Notes: generated from the letters alone by a model not told the origin. A stretch of DNA of 64,000 nucleotides from Amycolatopsis acidiphila (GCF_021391495.1 NZ_CP090063.1:558001-622000), one strand, 5' to 3'. Counted from the stretch's first letter, positions 20,429 to 29,303 are shown. Made by a program: numbers and translations.

Positions 20429-21838
20429 GTGGGCGACTCTCCTCGGCAACCGGCGCGTGCGGCGATGCCGCCGCTGACCGGCCGGACGCTGCTCTGGATC
20501 GCGGTGTCGATCGTGGTGCTCACCGCCGCGATCGTGACGGCCCTGTGGTGGGCAGGCACCCGTGGCCTGACCGGCGACCAGCTGGTGACCGCGCGGTTCG
20601 ACGCCCTGAAGATCGGGTTGAGCGTCGGGGTCGGCAGCGGTGGCCTGCTGGCCCTCTACCTGGCCTGGCGGCGGCAGCGCTCCACCGAGGACACTCTCGC
20701 TCACCAGCAGGAAGTCGCCCTCGACAACCAGGCCGACGCGCTCGAGCGGCGGATCACCGAGCTCTACACCAAGGCCGCCGAACAGCTCGGCTCCGGCAAG
20801 GCCCCCGTTCGCCTCGCGGGCCTGTACGCGCTCGAACGCCTTGCCCAGGGCACCGAGAGCCAGCGGCAGACCATCGTCAACCTGCTCTGCGCGTACCTGC
20901 GGATGCCCGACGAGGTCGGCGGCACCCAGGAACGTGAGGTCCGCCTGACCGCGCAGCGCATCCTGGCCCACCACCAACGTCCCGGCTTCGACAGCGAACA
21001 CCCCGCCGAGACCTTCTGGCCCGACGTCGACCTCGATCTCACCGGCGCCACCCTCGTCGACGCCGACTTCAGCCACTGCCGGCTGCGCGCGCCCCGGCTC
21101 GGCGGCGTGACGTTCGCCGGACCCGCCGGTTTCGACGAGACGACCTTTCTCGGCGACGCGCGGTTCGAGGACGTGACCTTCACGGCGGAGGCCCGCTTCG
21201 ACAACGCCACCTTCACGAGGAACGCCTGGTTCGACGGAGTGGTCTTCACCGGAAAGGCCGGGTTCGAGAAGGCGGCCTTCGCGAGGAACGCGCTGTTCCG
21301 CGGGGTGACCTTTCCCGCGGACGCCGTGTTCCGAGGGGGCGGCTTCGCCAAGAACGCCTGGTTCGGCAAAGCGACCTTCACCGGCAACGCGGATTTCCGG
21401 GAGGCCACGGTCGCCAAGACCGCCCAGTTCTCCGGGACGACCTTCAGCGGCGACGCCTGGTTCGGCAAGGCGTCCTTCGCCGGGAACTCCGACTTCCGCG
21501 GCGCCACCTTCACCCGGAACGCCGTCTTCCGGGAGGCGGCCTTCACGATGACCGCGCTGTTCTGCGGAGCGGCTTTCCGCCAGGAAGCCGGGTTCCGCGG
21601 CGCCGCCTTCGCCATGGACGCCGATTTCAGCGGAGCCGTCTTCAGCGGGGACGTGCGGTTCATCGAGGCGATCTTCTCCCGCGACACGGAGTTCCGTGGT
21701 GCGGCGTTCGACGGGGAGGCCGGGTTCCGTGGCGTCACCTTCAGCCGGTCCCCGCGCCTGCAGCGGGTGAAGTTCGCCAACGGGATCCCGTCCGAGGTGG
21801 CGCAGTGGGTGTCCCCGGCCGAAGCCGTGCCTGACTGA
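20429..21838 (+). CDS. Membrane-anchored pentapeptide-type repeat protein
   Basis: This 469-residue protein, with GTG 20429 as the likely start (ATG 20465 is the alternative), has two N-terminal hydrophobic segments (LLWIAVSIVVLTAAIVTALWW and a second near residue 60). A charged, probably helical stretch follows (STEDTLAHQQEVALDNQADALERR, ending ELYTKAAEQLGSG). The C-terminal half, residues 235-443, is made of 19 consecutive 11-residue units of the form FxxxTFxxxAx. These belong to the Phe-rich pentapeptide_3 type and are expected to fold as a right-handed quadrilateral beta helix. Such proteins are common in actinomycetes with no agreed role; some pentapeptide proteins mimic DNA, but this family has no proven activity. 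It follows the permease by 43 bases and may share its transcript. Confidence 0.82.
   Translation: MGDSPRQPARAAMPPLTGRTLLWIAVSIVVLTAAIVTALWWAGTRGLTGDQLVTARFDALKIGLSVGVGSGGLLALYLAWRRQRSTEDTLAHQQEVALDNQADALERRITELYTKAAEQLGSGKAPVRLAGLYALERLAQGTESQRQTIVNLLCAYLRMPDEVGGTQEREVRLTAQRILAHHQRPGFDSEHPAETFWPDVDLDLTGATLVDADFSHCRLRAPRLGGVTFAGPAGFDETTFLGDARFEDVTFTAEARFDNATFTRNAWFDGVVFTGKAGFEKAAFARNALFRGVTFPADAVFRGGGFAKNAWFGKATFTGNADFREATVAKTAQFSGTTFSGDAWFGKASFAGNSDFRGATFTRNAVFREAAFTMTALFCGAAFRQEAGFRGAAFAMDADFSGAVFSGDVRFIEAIFSRDTEFRGAAFDGEAGFRGVTFSRSPRLQRVKFANGIPSEVAQWVSPAEAVPD
21131..21757 (+). repeat. 19 x 33-bp coding repeat (11-residue units)
   Basis: The repeat runs without interruption from FDETTFLGDAR to FRGVTFSRSPR. 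Phe at position 1 is invariant; Phe at position 6 is kept in all but one unit (Val). The DNA units are diverged, so this is an old array rather than a recent expansion. Confidence 0.9.
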
Positions 21839-21842
21839 CACG

Positions 21843-21883
21843 CGACGGTGCCCCCTCACCGCCAGGGCGAGAGGGCACTGTCG
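21843..21883. terminator. Terminator-like hairpin between convergent genes
   Basis: A 15-bp stem with two wobble/mismatch positions (21843-21857 with 21869-21883) lies between the repeat-protein stop and the lon stop. It probably ends both transcripts. Confidence 0.7.
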
Positions 21884-21894
21884 CTCGAAAACCG

Positions 21895-24300
21895 TTATGC
21901 CGCCTGGGCAACCGGGCTCGACGCCGGGGTCAGCGCCAGGTCCAGCACCTCGCGGACGTTGGCCACCGGGTGCACGTCGAGCTCGGCCAGCACCTCCGCG
22001 GGCACGTCGTCGAGGTCGGGCTCGTTGCGCTGCGGGATGATCACCGTCTTCATCCCCGCCCGGTGCGCCGCCAGCAGCTTCTGCTTGACGCCACCGATCG
22101 GCAGCACCCGCCCGGTCAGCGACACCTCGCCGGTCATCGCCACGTCCGCCCGCACCACGCGGCCCGACAACAGCGACGCCAGCGCCGTGGTCATCGTGAC
22201 CCCGGCCGACGGGCCGTCCTTGGGCACCGCGCCCGCGGGCACGTGCACGTGGATGCCGCGCTCCTTCAGGTCGCCGACCGGCAGCTCCAGCTCCGCGCCG
22301 TGCGAACGCAGGTAGGACAGCGCGATCTGCGCCGACTCCTTCATCACGTCGCCGAGCTGACCGGTCAGGGTCAGCCCGGTGCCGCTGGACTCCGGGTCCG
22401 CCAGCGACGCCTCCACGTAGAGCACGTCACCACCGGCGCCGGTCACCGCCAGGCCTGTGGCCACGCCCGGAGTGGAGGTCCGCTGCGTCGAAACGGGCAG
22501 CGATGACTCCGGCAGGTGCCGAGGCCGGCCGAGGTAGCCCTGCAGGTCCTCCGTGTCCACGGTGATCGGCAGCGACACCTCGTCCAGTGCGACCCGGGTC
22601 GCGATCTTGCGCAGCACCTTCGCGATGGTCCGGTTGGCGTTGCGGACGCCGGCCTCACGGGTGTACTCCGCTGCGATCCGGCTCAGCGCGGCTTCGGTGA
22701 ACCGCACGTCGTCCGTGCCGAGACCCGCCCGCTCCAGCTCACGCGGCAGTAGGTGGTCGCGCCCGATGATCACCTTCTCGTGCTCGGTGTAGCCGTCGAG
22801 GGTGACCAGCTCCATCCGGTCCAGCAGCGGGCCGGGGATCGTCTCCAGCGCGTTCGCCGTCGCCAGGAACACCACGTCCGACAGGTCGAGCTCGACCTCC
22901 AGGTAGTGGTCCCGGAACGTGTGGTTCTGCTCCGGGTCCAGCACCTCGAGCAGGGCCGCGGTCGGGTCGCCGCGGTAGTCGGCGCCCACCTTGTCGACCT
23001 CGTCGAGCAGGACGACCGGGTTCATCGAACCGGCTTCCTTGATGGCGCGGACGATCCGGCCCGGCATCGCGCCGACATAGGTGCGCCGGTGCCCGCGGAT
23101 CTCCGCCTCGTCCCGCACGCCGCCGAGTGCGACGCGGACGAAATTGCGGCCCATCGCCTTGGCGACCGACTCACCGAGCGACGTCTTGCCGACGCCCGGA
23201 GGGCCGACCAGCGCGAGCACGGCGCCGGAGCGCCGCCCGCCGACCTGGCCCAGCCCGGCCTCGGTCCGGCGGTTGCGCACCGCCAGGTACTCGATGATGC
23301 GTTCCTTCACGTCGTCCAGGCCCGCGTGGTCGGCGTCGAGCACCGCCCGCGCGCCCGCGATGTCGTGCACGTCGTCGGTCCGGGTCTGCCACGGCATCTC
23401 CAGCACCGTGTCCAGCCAGGTCCGGATCCAGCCGCCTTCCGGGGACTGGTCGGAGGTCCGCTCCAGCTTGTCCACCTCGGCCAGCGCGGCCTTGCGGACG
23501 TGCTCGGGCAGGTCGGCCTTCTCGACGCGGGCGCGGTAGTCGTCCTCGTCGTCGGCCGAACCGTCCAGCTCGCCCAGCTCCTTGCGGATCGCCTCGAGCT
23601 GGCGGCGCAGCAGGAACTCCTTCTGCTGCTTCTCCATGCCCTCGGCCACGTCCTTGCGGATCGTGTCGGTGACCTCCAGCTCGGCCAGGTACTCGCGGCT
23701 CCATTCGAGCGCGCGCTCCAGCCGGGCCGCGACGTCGAGCGCGCGCAGCAGTTCCAGCTTCTGGTCCAGGTCCAGGTACGGCGCGTTGCCCGCCAGGTCG
23801 GCGATCGCCGACGGCTCCTCGAGCTCCTGGACGGCGTCGATCATCTGCCAGCCGCCACGCTGCTGCAGGATCGAGATCACCACGGTCTTGTACTCGGCGG
23901 CGAGCGTCTTCGCGCGCTCGTCGCTCAGCTCCGGGGCCTCCTCGGTACGCACCCAGCGGGCCGCGCCCGGCCCGTCGCCGGTCTCGCCGACCACCGCACG
24001 GCCGGTGCCGCGCAGCAGGACGGCGGCCTTGCCGCCGGGGATCCGGCCGATCCGCTCGATGGTCGCCACCGTGCCCAGCTCGGCGTACTCGCCGTGCACG
24101 CGCGGGACGATCAGGACCTCGGCCTTGGCGGCCGGAAGCGAGCGGATGCCCGGGAACGACGGCGTGCTCGGTGCCTTGGCCTGCGCGGACTCCACCGCGG
24201 CGCGGGTCTCGGCGACGTCGAGCTCGAGCGGGACGATCATGCCGGGTAACACGACGTCGTCGTCGAGGGGAAGCAGGGGCAGGAGCCTGATTTCGGTCAT
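21895..24300 (-). CDS. lon: ATP-dependent protease Lon (LonA)
   Basis: Lon degrades misfolded and selected regulatory proteins in the cytosol. The 801 residues match the usual LonA length. The N-terminal substrate-binding domain (LPLLPLDDDVVLPGMIVPLEL) is followed by an AAA+ module with Walker A GPPGVGKTS near 366 and Walker B VVLLDEVDKVG. The Ser-Lys protease domain has Ser 698 in KDGPSAG and Lys 741 in GGVKQK, spaced 43 residues as in E. coli Lon. An AAGGAG ribosome site precedes the ATG. A HAIR-like inverted repeat 18-38 bases upstream suggests HspR heat-shock control, as known for lon in Streptomyces. The gene is monocistronic, with a hairpin after its stop. Confidence 0.98.
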   Translation of the reverse strand: MTEIRLLPLLPLDDDVVLPGMIVPLELDVAETRAAVESAQAKAPSTPSFPGIRSLPAAKAEVLIVPRVHGEYAELGTVATIERIGRIPGGKAAVLLRGTGRAVVGETGDGPGAARWVRTEEAPELSDERAKTLAAEYKTVVISILQQRGGWQMIDAVQELEEPSAIADLAGNAPYLDLDQKLELLRALDVAARLERALEWSREYLAELEVTDTIRKDVAEGMEKQQKEFLLRRQLEAIRKELGELDGSADDEDDYRARVEKADLPEHVRKAALAEVDKLERTSDQSPEGGWIRTWLDTVLEMPWQTRTDDVHDIAGARAVLDADHAGLDDVKERIIEYLAVRNRRTEAGLGQVGGRRSGAVLALVGPPGVGKTSLGESVAKAMGRNFVRVALGGVRDEAEIRGHRRTYVGAMPGRIVRAIKEAGSMNPVVLLDEVDKVGADYRGDPTAALLEVLDPEQNHTFRDHYLEVELDLSDVVFLATANALETIPGPLLDRMELVTLDGYTEHEKVIIGRDHLLPRELERAGLGTDDVRFTEAALSRIAAEYTREAGVRNANRTIAKVLRKIATRVALDEVSLPITVDTEDLQGYLGRPRHLPESSLPVSTQRTSTPGVATGLAVTGAGGDVLYVEASLADPESSGTGLTLTGQLGDVMKESAQIALSYLRSHGAELELPVGDLKERGIHVHVPAGAVPKDGPSAGVTMTTALASLLSGRVVRADVAMTGEVSLTGRVLPIGGVKQKLLAAHRAGMKTVIIPQRNEPDLDDVPAEVLAELDVHPVANVREVLDLALTPASSPVAQAA

Positions 24301-24317
24301 CGGGACGCTCCTTCGTA

Positions 24318-24338
24318 GTTGAGTCTGCTCTGCTCAAC
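24318..24338 (-). promoter_or_regulatory. HAIR-like element (HspR operator) upstream of lon
   Basis: The inverted repeat GTTGAGT-N7-GCTCAAC has the 7-7-7 layout of HAIR (CTTGAGT-N7-ACTCAAG) and matches 11 of 14 consensus arm positions. It is centred about 28 bases upstream of the lon ATG. Confidence 0.65.
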
Positions 24339-24404
24339 TTCGTCGCGTCCCGATTTGTTTCCGCAGGTAGTTCGCTATGAGCGAGCAGCCATCCGGGAAT
24401 AAGA

Positions 24405-25256
24405 TCAGCGCGGTCGTTCGGCCGCTCCGCACCAGCCGAACGGCCGTGCGCGGCGCTCGGCGCGGTTCAGCGGCCGGTCCGCGCGCCAGTCCGCGGGCGG
24501 CACCAGGCCCGGCTCGACCATCGGCCAGCCGCCGAACCAGGACTCGATCTCCGCGCGCCGCCGCACCCACAGCGGGTTGCTGGTGCGCTGGTAGGCCTCG
24601 GCGAGCTCGTGCACGGCGGCCGCGTCCTCCGGCGGCAGGTTCTCGTCCGTGAAGTGCGAGACCGCGAGCCAGCTGCCGGGCGCGAGGCGGCCCCGGTAGC
24701 GCGCGACGATCTCCTCGGGACGGTCGTCGCCGCCGATGAAGTGCAGCACCCCGATCAGCAGCAGGCACACCGGCTGCCCGAAGTCGAGCAGCTGCCTGGT
24801 CGTCCGGTGCTTGAGCACGGCGTCGACGTGCCGCAGGTCGGCCTGCACCAGCCCGGCCCAGTCGGTCGCGCCGTCCTGCTCCAGCAACACGGTCGAGTGC
24901 GCGACCGCGACCGGCTCGTAGTCGACGTACACCACGGACGCCCGCTCGCCCGCCGGCAGGTTGTCGCGGACGATCTCGTGCACGTTGCCCACGGTCGGCA
25001 CGCCCGAGCCCAGGTCGAGGAACTGCCGGATCCCCGCGTCCAGCGCGGCCTGCACCAGTCGGCCGAGGAAGTCCCGGTTCTGCCGGGCCAGCTCACGAGC
25101 GTGCGGGAACACTTCGACCGCGCGCTTGCCGAACTCCCGGTCCACCGCCCAGTTCTGGCTGCCCCCGAGATACCAGTCGTAGATCCGGGCCGCGGACGGC
25201 TTCTCGGTGTCGACCCCGGCGGGAGCCTTCGGCGCGGATTTTCGACCTTCACTCAC
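24405..25256 (-). CDS. SAM-dependent methyltransferase of the PF04672 (DUF574) family
   Basis: This 283-residue protein starts at GTG. It shows the family hallmarks: PSAARIYDWYLGGSQNWAVD at the start, then the SAM-binding glycine motif FLDLGSGVPTVGNVHE, the acidic strand VVYVDYEPVAVAHS, and LLLIGVLHFI. The C-terminus has the usual WFGGWPMVEPGLVP. This family is strongly expanded in actinomycetes and its substrates are mostly unknown; some members sit in antibiotic clusters. Nothing next to it points to a pathway. A short palindrome lies just upstream of the start. No partner gene overlaps it; the GNAT gene upstream is co-oriented, with 22 bases between the genes. Confidence 0.93.
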   Translation of the reverse strand: MSEGRKSAPKAPAGVDTEKPSAARIYDWYLGGSQNWAVDREFGKRAVEVFPHARELARQNRDFLGRLVQAALDAGIRQFLDLGSGVPTVGNVHEIVRDNLPAGERASVVYVDYEPVAVAHSTVLLEQDGATDWAGLVQADLRHVDAVLKHRTTRQLLDFGQPVCLLLIGVLHFIGGDDRPEEIVARYRGRLAPGSWLAVSHFTDENLPPEDAAAVHELAEAYQRTSNPLWVRRRAEIESWFGGWPMVEPGLVPPADWRADRPLNRAERRARPFGWCGAAERPR

Positions 25257-25260
25257 ACGA

Positions 25261-25273
25261 GTGATTGAATCAC
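25261..25273 (-). promoter_or_regulatory. Short perfect palindrome at the methyltransferase start
   Basis: GTGATT-G-AATCAC lies 4-16 bases upstream of the GTG start, where a ribosome site would be expected and none is seen. It could be an operator or a translation-blocking structure; the arms are only six bases, so chance is possible. Confidence 0.35.
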
Positions 25274-25278
25274 GGCCG

Positions 25279-26259
25279 TCACGCGGAGCGCGGTGTTTGA
25301 GGGCGGTGGGTGACGGGTGGGGGCACAGCGGGTCGTCTGTACCAGTAGGTCCACAACGGCCGGTACCCCTGCGAGTACCAGAACGGGGTGGATCGCGGGT
25401 TCGCGAGCGCGTGGTGCAGGAGCACGGCGTCGACGCTGACCTCGTCGAACAGCTGGTGCGCGTGTGCCGCCAGCGCGGTGCCCACGCCGGAGGACCGGGC
25501 GGCCTCGGCGACGTGCAGAGAAGAGAGGTAGCCGACGCGGCCGGCCGAGACGTACGGCGAGACCCAGCTCGTTACCGGCGGGAACTGCAGCTGCAGCAGG
25601 CCGAGCGGGCGACCGTAGAGCTCGGCGATCCACACCGTCGGCTCGGTCCGGTCGAGCTGGTCCGCCAGGTCCGCGGCGAGCAGTTCGTCGGCGTTGCCGC
25701 GCAAGGTGACGAGGCCGAACTGCGCGTCGTACCGCTGCAGCTCGGTGTACAGCTCGACGGCCGTGCCGAGATCGCCCGCCTCGGCCGGCCGGATCCGCAC
25801 GCCCGGTTCGGTGGCGGGCCCGGGCGTGCTCAACCGGTCGGCAGGACGGACGGCCAGCACCCGTACCGGCGCGAAGCCGTGCCGCAGCAGCTCGGCCGAG
25901 CCCGCGGAGTCACGGCTGGGCCGGGGGATGACGGCGGCGGTGTCCCAATCCCCAGGGGGCGCCACGTCAGCGAGGTGTTCATCCCATCGCGTGAGAATCT
26001 CGGCCAGGGATTCGCCAGGTGCGGGTCCGGCGAGATGTACCGTGAGCCGGTACTCCACGAGCGCCCGCCACAGAGAGTCACGGGACCGCTCGCCCACCTC
26101 GCTTCGCGTCGCGAAACCGTCCGCGGCCGAGTCCCCGTTCTCCGCCCGGAACCGGCCGACGTGCTCGCCGTTCCCGGCGAAGGGGTCTGACGAGGGCAGG
26201 AGTGAGTCCGCACTGTTCAACCTGGTGGCGTGCGCCGTTGCGAGCGCCTCCCTATTCAT
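25279..26259 (-). CDS. GNAT-family N-acetyltransferase
   Basis: This 326-residue protein carries its acetyltransferase domain in the second half (about 150-310). GVRIRPAEAGDLGTAVELY opens the fold, GRVGYLSSLHVAEAARSSGVGTALA holds the acetyl-CoA loop (RSSGVGTA), and ANPRSTPFWYSQGYRPLW closes it. The first half (LVEYRLTVHLAGPAPGESLAEIL and ELLRHGFAPVRVLAV) may be a degenerate second GNAT-like domain, as in tandem-GNAT proteins. The substrate is unknown. It is co-oriented with the methyltransferase downstream (22-base gap) and divergent from the EAL protein; neither neighbour indicates a function. Confidence 0.88.
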   Translation of the reverse strand: MNREALATAHATRLNSADSLLPSSDPFAGNGEHVGRFRAENGDSAADGFATRSEVGERSRDSLWRALVEYRLTVHLAGPAPGESLAEILTRWDEHLADVAPPGDWDTAAVIPRPSRDSAGSAELLRHGFAPVRVLAVRPADRLSTPGPATEPGVRIRPAEAGDLGTAVELYTELQRYDAQFGLVTLRGNADELLAADLADQLDRTEPTVWIAELYGRPLGLLQLQFPPVTSWVSPYVSAGRVGYLSSLHVAEAARSSGVGTALAAHAHQLFDEVSVDAVLLHHALANPRSTPFWYSQGYRPLWTYWYRRPAVPPPVTHRPQTPRSA

Positions 26260-26530
26260 GCGCGTATTGAAGACCCCTTACTCGATCAAGGTGACAGCAG
26301 GGCCGGTTACCGCTCGTCATCGAAAAAGAAAGCGGAATGGGCGCCGGTTTCACCCGGTAGTCACCGCAGCTCACCGCAGTTGGCACGTTGTTAACTATGG
26401 GGTGATCTGATGGGGCCGGAAAGAGGCTGAAGTACGCCCTCCGGGGTACAGTGGCACCCTCATTCGTGCGGTGATCATTACGAGTGCTGGGTGCAGGCGC
26501 AGTGGGGCCTTGGGCGGGGAAGGAGGTTGC
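26260..26530. promoter_or_regulatory. Divergent intergenic region with a BldD-like half-site pair
   Basis: This 271-base gap lies between the GNAT and EAL genes. TTAC-N5-GTCA at 26307-26319 matches the outer half-sites of a BldD box (TNAC-N5-GTNA) but not its centre. A 10-base direct repeat TCACCGCAG(C/T) lies at 26361-26380. TACAGT near 26449 could be a -10 element. GGAAGGAGG at 26518-26526 is the ribosome site for ATG 26531. Confidence 0.4.
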
Positions 26531-29158
26531 ATGCCGGGCACTGGCGGCTCGCCGGATGCTTCCGTTCCGGTGGTGGCCGGCACCGATGCCCGCCCGCCGT
26601 CGGTCGACGCGCGTGGCGACGAGCGGCGGTTCCGGCTCTACACGCTCACAGTGCTCACCTTCGGCATCCTGGCCGCGATCGTGGTCTCCCTGCTCTGGCT
26701 CCCCTTCGAGGGCACGCCGCAGCTGTGGTGGATCGGTCCCGTGCTCGCGTTGTCGTTCCTGCTCGCCGAGCAGCTCGGCATCAACGTCGACGTCCGCAGC
26801 GGCATCTCGTGGACGATCTCCTTCACCGAGATACCACTGGTCATCGGCTTCTTCGTGGCTCCGTTCGAGGTCGTGCTGATCGCCCACCTCGTCGCGGGAA
26901 TCAGCACCCTGCTGGTGCGCCGGGTGTCCGGCCGGGTGCTCTACAACGCCGGCGCGTTCCTGCTCGAGATCACCAGCGGGTTCGCGGTGGCCGGACTCGT
27001 CCAGCACGCGATGGGCAGCACCGGGATGACCTGGCCCGCCGCGCTCGCGGGCACCCTGACCGCGCCGCTGGCCAGCACCCTGCTCGCCCTCGCGGCGGTT
27101 CGCGTGCTGCGGCGGCGGATGCGCATCGGCACCGCGCTGCGGCTGACCGGGCGGATCCTCGTGGTCGGGTTCGTCAACGCCTCGGTCGGCCTGAGCGGCT
27201 ACCTCGTGATCGTCGGCACGAGCAACGCCTGGCCGCTCGTGGTCGCCGTCTTCCTCGGACTTTCCGCGCTGTACTGGGCTTATTCGGATCTGCTGCGCGA
27301 ACAGCGCGACATGGAAGCGCTTTCCGACGTCAGCCTGATGGTCGCCAGGTCGGGTCAGCAGGCGGCCGCCCGCCCGGCCAGCCGGGTCGACGACCTCACC
27401 GGCGGGGTCAACGCCAGCGACTGGTCCACGATCGCCGAGCGCATCAAGGACCAGCTCTCCGCCGCGCGGGTCGTGCTGCGGCTGCGGCTCGAACCGACCG
27501 CCGCCATGACCACCGTCGTCGCCGGGGAACCGTTGCCGGCGGGCGAGATGGTGGGCGAGGACGCGCTGGTCCGGCTGCCCGGCTCGCACGTGCGTCACTT
27601 CCGCATCACCGAGGCGAACGCCGAGGTCTCCTCCGCGCTGCTCGACCGCGACGCGCAGGAGGCGCTCGTCGTGCCGCTGTGCAGCGCCAACCAGCTGCTG
27701 GGCGTCGTCGAGGCGCACGACCGGCTGTCGCGGTGGCGCGGGTTCGGCAAGTACGACGTGCAGTTGCTCGGCACGATGGCCAGCCACCTCGCCACGGCGC
27801 TGGACAACCGCCGGCTGCTCGCCACCCTGCGCCACGACGCCTACCACGACCCGCTGACCGGGCTGCTCAACCGGCCGGGCTTCCGCCAGGTCGCGCGCCA
27901 GCCGTTGCGCGACCGGCTGGACTCGGCGGTGCTGCGGGTGGACCTCGACGTGTTCTCGACCGTCAGCGACGCACTCGGCTACACCTGGGCGGACCGGATG
28001 GTGATCGCCGCCGGGCGGCGGATCCGCGACGCGCTCGGGCCGGACGTCCCGCTGGCCCGGCTGGAGGGCGCGTCCTTCGCGGCGCTGCTCGTCGGGTACC
28101 ACAGCACCCAGATCCACGACGTGGCCGAGCGGCTGCGCGCGCAGCTTTCGGCGCCGTACCCGGTCGACCGGCTCACCGTCGAAGCGAACGCCATGGTCGG
28201 CTACGCCACCCCCTCGATCGAGGACAGCGCCGAGAGCACCGACATCGACGCCCTCCTGCAACGGGCCGACGTCGCCGTGCGGGCCACCCGCGGCGGCGAG
28301 GAGGTCCGCGGGTACGTGCCGAGCATGGGGCAGATCTTCCTGCGCCGGTTCCAGATGGTCACCCAGTTCCGGCAGGCCCTGGAGGAAGGCCAGCTGAGCG
28401 TGCACTACCAGCCGAAGATCTCGTTGCCGAGCAAGCAGCTGCTCGGCGTCGAGGCGCTCGTGCGGTGGGTGCACCCGGAGTTCGGCAAGCTCGACCCGGA
28501 CGAGTTCGTGCCCGCCGTCGAGGCGGCCGGGCTGATCGGCGTGCTGACCGGGTTCGTGCTGGAGCAGTCGCTGATCCGGGTGCGCAAGTGGATGGACGAG
28601 GGGCTGCGGATCTCCGTGGCGGTCAACCTGTCCGTGCGCAACCTCGCCGACGTCGACTTCCCGGCGAAGGTCGTCGAGGCGCTGCGGCGCTTCGACGTGC
28701 CGCCGGAGCTGCTGACGTTCGAGCTGACCGAGTCCGGGGTGATGGCCGACCCGCAGAAGGCGCTGCCGATCCTGCAGGAGCTGCACGCGCGGGGCATCGT
28801 GCTGGCCGTCGACGACTTCGGCACCGGGTACTCGTCGCTGGCCTACCTGCGGCGGCTGCCGGTGGACGAGGTCAAGATCGACAAGAGCTTCGTCCTCGGC
28901 ATGGGGACCGACCTCGGGGACCTCGCGGTGGTCCGGTCCATCGTGGAGCTGGGCCACTCGCTGGGGCTCACGGTGGTCGCGGAGGGTGTCGAAGAAGACA
29001 TCGCGCGGGACCAGCTCGAGGCGATGGGTTGCGACGTGGCGCAGGGGTACCTCATCTCCCGCCCGCTCGCCGAGGACCGGCTGGAGGCCTGGCTCCAGGC
29101 GCGAACGGCGAGGTCAGCGGGCCGGCAGCGGGAGACGATCCTGACGCTGCTGACGTAG
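26531..29158 (+). CDS. Membrane c-di-GMP phosphodiesterase: TM region-GAF-degenerate GGDEF-EAL
   Basis: Start ATG 26531 follows a strong GGAAGGAGG; GTG 26471 would add 20 residues but has no good ribosome site. The 875-residue protein has a multi-pass N-terminal membrane region (about 35-265), a GAF-like domain (about 290-425), a GGDEF fold and an EAL domain. The GGDEF signature is replaced by LEGASF at 511-516, so cyclase activity is unlikely. The EAL domain keeps its catalytic set: E641-A-L, NLSVRNL, FELTESG, DDFGTGYSSL, KIDKSF, EGVEE and QGYLISRPL. It should therefore hydrolyse c-di-GMP, with the GGDEF fold perhaps sensing GTP. In actinomycetes c-di-GMP acts through BldD on development, and a partial BldD-like site lies upstream. 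The signal sensed is unknown. Confidence 0.93.
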   Translation: MPGTGGSPDASVPVVAGTDARPPSVDARGDERRFRLYTLTVLTFGILAAIVVSLLWLPFEGTPQLWWIGPVLALSFLLAEQLGINVDVRSGISWTISFTEIPLVIGFFVAPFEVVLIAHLVAGISTLLVRRVSGRVLYNAGAFLLEITSGFAVAGLVQHAMGSTGMTWPAALAGTLTAPLASTLLALAAVRVLRRRMRIGTALRLTGRILVVGFVNASVGLSGYLVIVGTSNAWPLVVAVFLGLSALYWAYSDLLREQRDMEALSDVSLMVARSGQQAAARPASRVDDLTGGVNASDWSTIAERIKDQLSAARVVLRLRLEPTAAMTTVVAGEPLPAGEMVGEDALVRLPGSHVRHFRITEANAEVSSALLDRDAQEALVVPLCSANQLLGVVEAHDRLSRWRGFGKYDVQLLGTMASHLATALDNRRLLATLRHDAYHDPLTGLLNRPGFRQVARQPLRDRLDSAVLRVDLDVFSTVSDALGYTWADRMVIAAGRRIRDALGPDVPLARLEGASFAALLVGYHSTQIHDVAERLRAQLSAPYPVDRLTVEANAMVGYATPSIEDSAESTDIDALLQRADVAVRATRGGEEVRGYVPSMGQIFLRRFQMVTQFRQALEEGQLSVHYQPKISLPSKQLLGVEALVRWVHPEFGKLDPDEFVPAVEAAGLIGVLTGFVLEQSLIRVRKWMDEGLRISVAVNLSVRNLADVDFPAKVVEALRRFDVPPELLTFELTESGVMADPQKALPILQELHARGIVLAVDDFGTGYSSLAYLRRLPVDEVKIDKSFVLGMGTDLGDLAVVRSIVELGHSLGLTVVAEGVEEDIARDQLEAMGCDVAQGYLISRPLAEDRLEAWLQARTARSAGRQRETILTLLT

Positions 29159-29230
29159 GCACCCCCGGTGCGCACCGGTGTCCGCCGATTGTGTAATCTC
29201 TTCGAGGCTTCAACGTTCAGGCGTTGATCC

Positions 29231-29303
29231 GCCCCTTTAGCTCAGTCGGCAGAGCGTCTCCATGGTAAGGAGAAGGTCTACGGTTCGATTCCGTAAAGGG
29301 GCT
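29231..29303 (+). tRNA. thrT: tRNA-Thr (anticodon GGT)
   Basis: The 73-nt cloverleaf has acceptor arms GCCCCTT/AAGGGGC, anticodon stem TCTCC/GGAGA with loop ATGGTAA (anticodon GGT, reads ACC), a T stem TACGG/CCGTA and discriminator U. No CCA is encoded. TAATCT at about 29195 is a plausible -10. It begins the thrT-metT-rpmG block also seen in mycobacteria. Confidence 0.97.

Noticed and set aside
26252..28957. Minus-strand open frame of about 900 codons opposite the EAL gene
   Set aside because: It has no domains and conflicts with the intact GGDEF/EAL motifs on the plus strand.
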